The translations under genes were made by a program, and so were the position numbers. Under the pieces are notes generated by a model. That model made no database searches. It worked only from the letters and a program-made list of their open reading frames with translations, and was not told where the DNA came from. Shown one piece after another: positions 57,896 through 64,000 of a DNA stretch of 64,000 bases. The number at the start of each line of letters is the position of its first letter. The stretch's first letter is position 1. Source of the DNA: Sphaerochaeta halotolerans (lineage in GTDB: Bacteria > Spirochaetota > Spirochaetia > Sphaerochaetales > Sphaerochaetaceae); NCBI RefSeq assembly GCF_003429665.1, contig NZ_QUWK01000002.1:104990-168989 (forward strand). The letters run 5' to 3'.

Positions 57896-59772
57896 TGACA
57901 AGATTTCGTGAAACAATAGCAAAGGTGTCATGGTTGCTGACTTTGGTGTTTATCACCTTTGTTCAGCCACTGTATCTCCTTCCAATAGAGCAACAGCTTC
58001 CAATTACCCTGATGCTCGTCATGATTGGCCTCTTCTATCATAGGCCGTTCATAAAAATGAAGGAGGAAATGGGAAAGCAAGGTTCTATCCCAATGCTGAT
58101 CCTCGACTCATTATTCGTCGTTGCAGCGATTGTGGTAGGTCTCTACATCACGCTCAACTATCATGCCATTATCTATCGCCAGGGAGCATTCACTGCGATG
58201 GATGCAGTAATCTCTGTGGTTGCTGTGGTGCTGGTATTTGATGCAGTGAGAAGAGCTGTAGGTTGGCCACTGACCATTGTGTGTCTTGTTGCGCTTGCCT
58301 ATGCACTTCTTGGAAGGTTGATGCCGGGAGCTCTGTTTCACCGGGGTTATTCAGTAAACAGAATTTCCCTCCAGCTCGCCCTGAGTTATTCCGGAATCTA
58401 CGGAATACCCCTGCAGATCATGGTCCGTTACGTAATTCTCTTCATCGTCTTCGGAGCCTTGTTGCAGGTGAGCGGGGCAGCTGATTTCTTAGTCAGATTT
58501 TCTACATCCTTCGCTGGTAGGTATACCGGAGGACTTGGAAAGGTAGCTGTAGTTGCCAGTGGACTGGTCGGTAGTATCTCTGGAAGTGCTGCTGGCAATG
58601 TTGCTACAACTGGAAGTGTCACTATTCCTGCTATGAAAGGTTCCGGGTATGAACCTCATTTTGCCGCTTCGGTTGAGGCAGTCGCCTCTACCGGGGGGCA
58701 GATCATGCCACCAATCATGGGAGCGGCAGCATTCCTCATGGCAGACTATCTGGGTATTCCCTATATTCAGGTCGTGAAAGCTGCGGTGATTCCTGCTCTC
58801 CTGTATTTCTTCAGCGCAGGTGCGGCGATTGATATCTATGCAAGGTCCAAAGGAATTGTGGGCCTGCCCAAGGACAAGATTCCGCCATTTTGGAATGTGA
58901 TCAAAACAGGATGGGTATTTCTTGCATTGATTCTGCTGGTCTATGGAATGCTTATTGCAGGAGTTTCCCCAACGCTTGCGGCTTTCGCTGGTACCATGGC
59001 AACTGCGTTGTTGATCGTCGTGAGAAGAGTAGGGCTGAAAGCGCTGATTGATGCACTGTATGATGGGGCTCAATCTGCAGCCAAACTGTGTGCAGTGACA
59101 GCAGGAGCAGGTATTGTGGTGGGAATCATCCAGTTGACTGGACTGGGAGCCCAGCTCGCCAGCTTCATGGTTGAAGTGTCACAAGGGCATGTGTTTGTCC
59201 TGCTCATCCTGGTAATGGTTGCATCCATCATCATGGGAATGGGTATGCCTACGACCGTAGTGTATGTGTTGCTGGCTGCCCTCGTAGCCCCAGCACTGGT
59301 TGCACTCGGCATCGATGTGGTTGGAGCACACTTCTTCTTCTTCTATTTTGGTGTACTGGCCGCTATCACACCACCGGTTGCACTTGCTTCCTATGCAGCT
59401 GCCTCCATTGCAAAAAGTGATTTTGACAAGACGGGTTGGACAGCGTTCAAGATGGCCCTTCCGGCTTTCATTGTTCCCTTCTTCTTTGTCATGAACCCGG
59501 CGCTTTTGATGAATGGCTCGGTGCTGGAAATCATTTATGCTGCCTTTACCTCCGCGATAGGGGTATGGATGATCTCGGTTGCAACCATGAACTATTTCAG
59601 AGGAAAACTTCCACTCTGGGCAAGAGCTGTGATCATCCTTGGAGCGATATCGCTCATTGGACATAGCTTGGTAACTGATATTGCCGGGTACTTGGTCCTT
59701 GTAGGTTTGATTTTCTTTGGAATGCGGAGAAAGCAAGTACCCCCAAAGCAGTCTGAGCCTTTGAAAGCGTAA
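57895..59772 (+). CDS. TRAP transporter fused small and large permease (TAXI type)
   Basis: A 625-residue membrane protein combining the 4-helix DctQ-like and 12-helix DctM-like parts, as normal for TAXI systems. Characteristic stretches: FGALLQVSGAADFLVRF, SGSAAGNVATTGSVTIPAMK, FAASVEAVASTGGQIMPPIMGAAAFLMADY, and MGMGMPTTVVYVLLAALVAPALV. The start at 57895 overlaps the receptor's stop and has AGGTGA 6 bases upstream; an ATG two codons earlier is also in frame. It uses an ion gradient for import. It is separated by 79 bp from the first catabolic enzyme. Confidence 0.92.
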   Translation: MTRFRETIAKVSWLLTLVFITFVQPLYLLPIEQQLPITLMLVMIGLFYHRPFIKMKEEMGKQGSIPMLILDSLFVVAAIVVGLYITLNYHAIIYRQGAFTAMDAVISVVAVVLVFDAVRRAVGWPLTIVCLVALAYALLGRLMPGALFHRGYSVNRISLQLALSYSGIYGIPLQIMVRYVILFIVFGALLQVSGAADFLVRFSTSFAGRYTGGLGKVAVVASGLVGSISGSAAGNVATTGSVTIPAMKGSGYEPHFAASVEAVASTGGQIMPPIMGAAAFLMADYLGIPYIQVVKAAVIPALLYFFSAGAAIDIYARSKGIVGLPKDKIPPFWNVIKTGWVFLALILLVYGMLIAGVSPTLAAFAGTMATALLIVVRRVGLKALIDALYDGAQSAAKLCAVTAGAGIVVGIIQLTGLGAQLASFMVEVSQGHVFVLLILVMVASIIMGMGMPTTVVYVLLAALVAPALVALGIDVVGAHFFFFYFGVLAAITPPVALASYAAASIAKSDFDKTGWTAFKMALPAFIVPFFFVMNPALLMNGSVLEIIYAAFTSAIGVWMISVATMNYFRGKLPLWARAVIILGAISLIGHSLVTDIAGYLVLVGLIFFGMRRKQVPPKQSEPLKA

Positions 59773-59851
59773 AGGAAAAAGGAGAAGGAAAAAGAGTTTT
59801 TATTGCAGGACACATGCAAGGAAATTAATTAAAATACAAGGAGAGAGTTTT

Positions 59852-60721
59852 ATGGTCTCACCAGGATATATTCCGTTTCACCCAAATCCAAGCAAACCAG
59901 AATTTACGCTACCGAAAGGTTCCGTTGATTCCCATTGCCATGTCTTTGGCCCAGGCGATGTCTTCCCTTATGCTGCAACGAGCAGCTATGTACCGGTAGA
60001 TGCTCCCAAGGAGTTGCTGTTCCAGAGGCACCAACATCTGGGAATCGATCGCGCTGTCATTGTCCAGGCAAGCTGCCATGGGACAGACAACAGGGCTATG
60101 ATTGATGCCTTGAAGACTGCCGGAGATACCTACCGAGGGATAGCAATTGTCAATTCCGAGATAACTGAGGATGAGCTCAAACAGATGGATGAGGTCGGAG
60201 TGAGAGGGGTCCGTTTCAATTTTGTGAAACGGTTGAAGGCTCGCCAGCCAATCGAAGTACGAATGAATATCCTTGAGAAAATCAAACAGCTGCCTTGGCA
60301 TCTGGTGGTGTACTTCGAACCAGCAGATCTCCCTGAAATCAAGGATTTCCTTATGCAGGTACCTGTTCCTGTGGTAATTGACCATATGGGATGCATTCCC
60401 TCTGACAAGGGAGTGTCGAGCAAAGAGTTCGAGGAGCTTGCAGAGTTGCTACGGGATGACCGGTTTTGGATAAAAGTCAGTTGTCCTGAGCGTTTCAGCA
60501 AACAAGGAGCCCCGTATCTTGATATGGATGAGGTTGCCTCAGAGCTGATCAGAATGATTCCCGATAGGGTTCTGTGGGGAACAGATTGGCCACATCCCAA
60601 CATGAAGAGGGAAGCACCGGATGATGGAATACTTGTAGACAGAATTGCAAGGATTTGTCCTGATGAACAGCAGCAAAAAGCGCTGCTGATCGAAAACCCA
60701 ACCCGCTTGTACTGGGGTTGA
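59852..60721 (+). CDS. ligI: 2-pyrone-4,6-dicarboxylate hydrolase (amidohydrolase family)
   Basis: Opens the lactone ring of 2-pyrone-4,6-dicarboxylate (PDC) to 4-oxalomesaconate. 289 residues. Close agreement with Sphingobium LigI along the chain: GSVDSHCHVFGPGDVFPYA (HxH), RAVIVQASCHGTDNRAMIDAL, GVRGVRFNFVKRLKARQP, VPVPVVIDHMGCIPSDKG and RVLWGTDWPHPNMKREAPDDG with the catalytic Asp. AAGGAGAG precedes the ATG. A related enzyme, 4-sulfomuconolactone hydrolase, is a less likely alternative. The neighbouring hydratase, tautomerase and aldolase support the assignment. Confidence 0.87.
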   Translation: MVSPGYIPFHPNPSKPEFTLPKGSVDSHCHVFGPGDVFPYAATSSYVPVDAPKELLFQRHQHLGIDRAVIVQASCHGTDNRAMIDALKTAGDTYRGIAIVNSEITEDELKQMDEVGVRGVRFNFVKRLKARQPIEVRMNILEKIKQLPWHLVVYFEPADLPEIKDFLMQVPVPVVIDHMGCIPSDKGVSSKEFEELAELLRDDRFWIKVSCPERFSKQGAPYLDMDEVASELIRMIPDRVLWGTDWPHPNMKREAPDDGILVDRIARICPDEQQQKALLIENPTRLYWG

Positions 60722-60747
60722 TGTATTGAATGATTGAGAGGAATAGT

Positions 60748-61482
60748 ATGGGTAACAATAAAAGCGCTCTAGTCATGAGTGCACATGCAGCAGATTTTGT
60801 TTGGAGAGCTGGTGGAGCAATTGCTCTGCACCAGAAGGCAGGCTATGATGTCACTGTTGTCTGTCTCAGTTATGGAGAACGAGGTGAAAGTGCCAAATAT
60901 TGGAAGAAGGGAGATGTGACAATCGAGCAGGTAAAGCGTGAGAGAAGGAAAGAGTCGGAAGCGGCGGCAAAGGCGCTGAATGTCCACGATATCCAATTCT
61001 TTGATCTGGGAGACTATCCCCTTGAAATGGACAGGGAAGCAAAGTATCGACTCGTTGATGTCATTAGAAAAGTACAGCCAGATTTCATAATGAGCCACTC
61101 CTTCTATGATCCGTACAACACGGACCATGCGTACGTTACCAAAGCACTTCTTGAGTGCAGGATGATCGCCCAGGCTTGGGGGCATAATCCAGGCGAGAAA
61201 ATTCTCGGGGCTCCTCAGGTCTATCTGTTCGAACCACACCAGACTGAGCAAATGCAGTGGAAACCAGATGTATTCCTTGATATCACAGAAGTGTGGGATC
61301 AGAAGAGAGCCGCGATTGAGTGTATGCAGGGCCAGGAACATCTTTGGAACTACTACACAAATCTGGCACAAAACAGGGCAAACCATTTTAGACGGAATTC
61401 CGGAGGGCAGGCTGGTGGAAAAGACGCCAAGTATGCTGAAGGGTTCCAATCGGTATTCCCTCGAACAGTGTCCTCTTTGTAG
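60748..61482 (+). CDS. galB: 4-oxalomesaconate hydratase (PIG-L/LmbE family, GalB-like)
   Basis: Hydrates 4-oxalomesaconate to 4-carboxy-4-hydroxy-2-oxoadipate. 244 residues of the PIG-L deacetylase fold. It matches Pseudomonas GalB rather than sugar deacetylases: MSAHAADFVWRAGGAIALH, VVCLSYGERGESAKYWKKG, FDLGDYPLEMD, SHSFYDPYNTDH, GAPQVYLFEPHQTEQ, DITEVWDQKRAAIECMQGQE and YAEGFQSVFPR. The usual AHPDD of deacetylases is AHAAD here, as in GalB. ATG 60748 is preferred to 60730 because GAGAGG is 6 bases upstream. Confidence 0.86.
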   Translation: MGNNKSALVMSAHAADFVWRAGGAIALHQKAGYDVTVVCLSYGERGESAKYWKKGDVTIEQVKRERRKESEAAAKALNVHDIQFFDLGDYPLEMDREAKYRLVDVIRKVQPDFIMSHSFYDPYNTDHAYVTKALLECRMIAQAWGHNPGEKILGAPQVYLFEPHQTEQMQWKPDVFLDITEVWDQKRAAIECMQGQEHLWNYYTNLAQNRANHFRRNSGGQAGGKDAKYAEGFQSVFPRTVSSL

Positions 61483-61536
61483 CATAATAAGGATGTATGA
61501 GTAATAATATTAACCAGTACAATAAACGGAGAGCAT

Positions 61537-62184
61537 ATGAAAGGTAATGGTCCTTCAGCAGCAGTATATGAAAGTCTTAAGAAAAAGATTGAGGTAGGCT
61601 CATTGTCTCCCAGTGAAAATCTCCGGGAAGTGGAACTGGCAAATCAGTACAAGGTAAGTCGAAATACCATCAAGAAGGCACTCTTGATGTTGGAGCGGGA
61701 TACCCTTGTTACCATTGAGCAGAATAAAGGAGCGAAAGTTCGCTCCTATTCGCTTGACGAGGTACTTGATTTCCTGGAGCTAAGGAGTGTGCTTGAAGGA
61801 TTTATCATTCGTCTCTCCTGTGCTGTGTTGAGTGAGACTGATATTGAGAATATGAAACGTATTCTGGATACGATGAGAGTACTGAAAGATCGGCAGGAGC
61901 TGGTTTCCTATTCTCAACACAACCAGAAGTTCCACCAGGTCATCTATGATGCTTGTCCCAATAAGACAGCAACCAATCTGCTCATGAATCTTAAGAACCA
62001 GATGAAAAAGTATAACACCAAAACCATCCTGATTCCCAAGAGATCTGATCAATCGTTTGGTGAACATGAGGCGATTTTTGAAGCAGTGAAAAACGGTGAT
62101 TGTCAGGGAGCTGAGTCACTCATGATTACTCATATCATGAATGTCAGGAAGGTGTTTCAGGAAAACTATCAGCTCCTGTTATAG
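61537..62184 (+). CDS. GntR-family regulator (FCD-type)
   Basis: A 215-residue regulator. The N-terminal winged helix-turn-helix reads VYESLKKKIEVGSLSPSENLREVELANQYKVSRNTIKKALLMLERDTLV. A C-terminal all-helical FCD/FadR-like ligand domain follows (LELRSVLEGFIIRLSCAVLS; HNQKFHQVIYDAC; EHEAIFEAVKNGD; ITHIMNVRKVF) with His residues suited to metal and carboxylate binding. It sits inside the dicarboxylate cluster between the hydratase and tautomerase genes, 54 bp after the former, and probably senses a pathway acid. Confidence 0.88.
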   Translation: MKGNGPSAAVYESLKKKIEVGSLSPSENLREVELANQYKVSRNTIKKALLMLERDTLVTIEQNKGAKVRSYSLDEVLDFLELRSVLEGFIIRLSCAVLSETDIENMKRILDTMRVLKDRQELVSYSQHNQKFHQVIYDACPNKTATNLLMNLKNQMKKYNTKTILIPKRSDQSFGEHEAIFEAVKNGDCQGAESLMITHIMNVRKVFQENYQLLL

Positions 62185-62198
62185 GAAAGGAAACAGTA

Positions 62199-63293
62199 AT
62201 GCAGAAAGCAATTCCCTATATGCAAATCCGGGGAGGGAGTTCAAAGGGACTCTACTTCAACGCCGCAGCTCTTCCTCAGAATACAGAAGAGAAGGACCGA
62301 ATCCTCATCGCAGCCATGTGCGGTCGTGGCCCAACAGATATAAGACAGATTGATGGGTTGGGCGGTGCAGACCCGCTTACAAGCAAGGTAGGTATCGTAT
62401 CCCTCTCAAAACGGGATGATGCAGACCTTGAGTATGAATTTGTACAGGTTGTGCTGGGGGAAGGGAAAACCGACAGAACCCAGAACTGTGGAAACATTCT
62501 AGCAGGGATCGTTCCGTTTGCGTTGGAGACAGGCATGCTTCCTTCCCAGGATCCAATCACAGAATACCGGGTTTTTATGATTAACAGCGAATCGCTTTGC
62601 AAAGTGAGAGTCTCAACACCGAATGGGAAGATTACCTATGCAGGGGATGCTTCAATTGATGGCGTTCCAGGGACTTCAGCCCCGATCAGTTGCCTGTATG
62701 AAGGCATAACCGGAGCAATTTGTGGAGCTTTGCTTCCTACAGGAAACAAGATTGATGTCATTGATGATATTCCTGTTACCTGTCTCGATAACGGAATGCC
62801 GGTAGTGCTTATACGAGCAGAAGACCTTGGCAGGAGCGGGTATGAGTCCCCCAATGAACTTTCTGATGACCTAGAGCTTAAAAAACGGTTAGAGAGCATC
62901 AGACTGAAAGCAGGTCACATGATGAATCTGGGGGATGTGAGCGAGAAAGTGGTTCCCAAGATGACACTCATAGCCCCCCCACGAGCTGGAGGGATTGTCA
63001 CTACAAGAAGTTTCATTCCCCATCGGGTACATGCAGCGGTTGGTGTCCTTGCTGCCGTTACCGTAGCAACAGGGTGTCTTGTACCTGGAACCGTTGCAGA
63101 AACGGTTGCGGTACTGCCAGAAAATTACAAAGGAGATTCATATCTTCTAGAGCACCCTTCGGGGAACATCGCGGTAAGTCTTGAACTTGAAGCAGGGGCA
63201 GATATCCCTGTCGTCAAGAGTGCAGGAGTTATTAGGACTGCCCGTGCACTGAGCCGTGGCGAAATATTACTTCCAGAAGAGGATTATGTATGA
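62199..63293 (+). CDS. galD: 4-oxalomesaconate tautomerase (PrpF family, GalD-like)
   Basis: Interconverts the keto and enol forms of 4-oxalomesaconate. 364 residues of the PrpF/DAP-epimerase fold. Marks: PYMQIRGGSSKGLYFNAAALP, GRGPTDIRQIDGLGGADPLTSKVGIVS, FVQVVLGEGKTDRTQNCGNILAGIVPFAL with the conserved Cys, and APPRAGGIVTTRSFIPHRVHAAVGVLAAVTVATGCLVPGTV. The motif order matches GalD rather than methylaconitate isomerase PrpF, though the two are related. It overlaps the aldolase gene by 4 bp, confirming a shared pathway. Confidence 0.85.
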   Translation: MQKAIPYMQIRGGSSKGLYFNAAALPQNTEEKDRILIAAMCGRGPTDIRQIDGLGGADPLTSKVGIVSLSKRDDADLEYEFVQVVLGEGKTDRTQNCGNILAGIVPFALETGMLPSQDPITEYRVFMINSESLCKVRVSTPNGKITYAGDASIDGVPGTSAPISCLYEGITGAICGALLPTGNKIDVIDDIPVTCLDNGMPVVLIRAEDLGRSGYESPNELSDDLELKKRLESIRLKAGHMMNLGDVSEKVVPKMTLIAPPRAGGIVTTRSFIPHRVHAAVGVLAAVTVATGCLVPGTVAETVAVLPENYKGDSYLLEHPSGNIAVSLELEAGADIPVVKSAGVIRTARALSRGEILLPEEDYV

Positions 63294-63997
63294 AAACAGT
63301 AGCAGTAAAAAATATTGAACGCGCAAATAGTGAAACGATAGATGCCCTCGGTAAACTTGGTGTTGCCACAGTGCATGAAGCCCAGGGAAGAATAGGGTAT
63401 CTGAAACCCTATATCAGGCCAGTCTATCCTCATGCGCAGATTGCAGGTAGTGCAGTCACGGTCTTGTTGCAGCCAGGAGATAACTGGATGATTCATGTGG
63501 CAATGGAACTTTGCCAACCAGGTGATGTGCTTATTGCTGCCTGCACTGCTGACTGTGACAGTGGATTCTTTGGGGATCTCCTAGCTGAGTCGGCAATGGC
63601 ACGGGGTGTGAGAGGTCTTGTCATAGAAGGTGGGGTGCGAGACACTGCATCCTTCCAGGATATGGGATTCCCTGTATGGTCCAAAGCCGTAAGTGCGCAA
63701 GGTACGGTGAAGGAGACCCTCGGTGCTGTCAATATTCCTATTGTATGTGCAGGGCAAGTGGTAAACCCGGGCGACGTTGTGGTGGCTGACGATGATGGTG
63801 TGGTCATTGTAGATCGTCAGGATGCTGAAAAAGTGCTCAAGAAAGGCTTGGAGCGTGAGAGGAAGGAAGCAGAGAAGCGAGCAATGTTTGCTGAAGGCAC
63901 ACTCGGTCTTGATATCTACAACATGCGTCCCCGTTTGCAGGAGAAGGGCCTGGTATATCTGGATAACCTGGAGGAGTATTTTCAGTTCAAAGGATAG
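63290..63997 (+). CDS. galC: 4-carboxy-4-hydroxy-2-oxoadipate (CHA) aldolase, LigK/GalC type
   Basis: Splits 4-carboxy-4-hydroxy-2-oxoadipate into pyruvate and oxaloacetate. 235 residues, RraA-like fold. Class II pyruvate aldolase marks: LGVATVHEAQGRIGYLKPYIRPVYP, GDNWMIHVAMELCQPGDVLI, GFFGDLLAESAMARGVRGLVIEGGVRDT with the catalytic Arg-Asp, and VNPGDVVVADDDGVVIVDR. The Gly-Asp-Leu-Leu then Arg-Asp spacing is the signature of active aldolases, whereas RraA regulators differ. It starts by ATGA overlap with the tautomerase gene and is the last gene visible. Confidence 0.9.
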   Translation: MKTVAVKNIERANSETIDALGKLGVATVHEAQGRIGYLKPYIRPVYPHAQIAGSAVTVLLQPGDNWMIHVAMELCQPGDVLIAACTADCDSGFFGDLLAESAMARGVRGLVIEGGVRDTASFQDMGFPVWSKAVSAQGTVKETLGAVNIPIVCAGQVVNPGDVVVADDDGVVIVDRQDAEKVLKKGLERERKEAEKRAMFAEGTLGLDIYNMRPRLQEKGLVYLDNLEEYFQFKG

Positions 63998-64000
63998 ATA

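Overview
The window reads as a contiguous piece of a free-living, fermentative spirochaete chromosome, most like Sphaerochaeta. This is inferred from protein style (periplasmic binding proteins with signal peptides ending in FAQG, dense sugar-uptake operons, similarity I recognise from memory) and was not tested by any search. No rRNA, tRNA, CRISPR array or intact transposon was seen. Both ends cut through gene clusters: fucI is truncated at the left edge, and the right edge lies just after an aldolase gene.

1-22162 is a deoxyhexose island. L-fucose isomerase (partial) and fucose mutarotase are divergent around a LacI-type palindrome. An AraC-type regulator is divergent from rhamnose isomerase, a class II aldolase and a BASS-family transporter. 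The rhamnose ABC transporter (rhaSTPQ), rhamnose mutarotase and a DeoR regulator follow. Next comes a tightly packed run of E2, E3 and a fused E1 of a 2-oxoacid-dehydrogenase-type complex, a PHP protein, a short-chain dehydrogenase, a SorE-like alcohol dehydrogenase and rhamnulokinase. A 65-bp block is conserved upstream of both rhaA and rhaS and is a good candidate AraC operator.

22163-29543 shows genome wear. It holds a transposase remnant, a GntP permease followed by a broken glycerate kinase, a SWIM/SNF2 helicase and NAD synthase. Three copies of a ~100-111 bp structured repeat are scattered through it, and one copy interrupts the glycerate kinase.

29544-34317 is a second sugar ABC transporter with a LacI regulator and paired operators. 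34310-42372 holds an aldo/keto reductase-alcohol dehydrogenase pair facing a XylR-like regulator, a transaldolase-SGNH hydrolase pair, and an overlapping trio (threonine aldolase, flavodoxin/ferredoxin protein, MalY-type lyase). 42483-49711 is an oligopeptide ABC system whose OppC carries a large insertion.

50020-56671 is housekeeping: rimO, a UvrD/Rep helicase, a degenerate aminotransferase-like protein, rplM-rpsI, recX and a PAP2 phosphatase. 56924-63997 is a TRAP-TAXI transporter followed by 2-pyrone-4,6-dicarboxylate hydrolase, 4-oxalomesaconate hydratase, a GntR regulator, 4-oxalomesaconate tautomerase and a CHA-type aldolase. Together these form the lower half of the protocatechuate 4,5-cleavage/gallate pathway, ending in pyruvate plus oxaloacetate, with no ring-cleaving dioxygenase in view. 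This cluster and the dehydrogenase complex inside the rhamnose locus are the two most interesting systems here.
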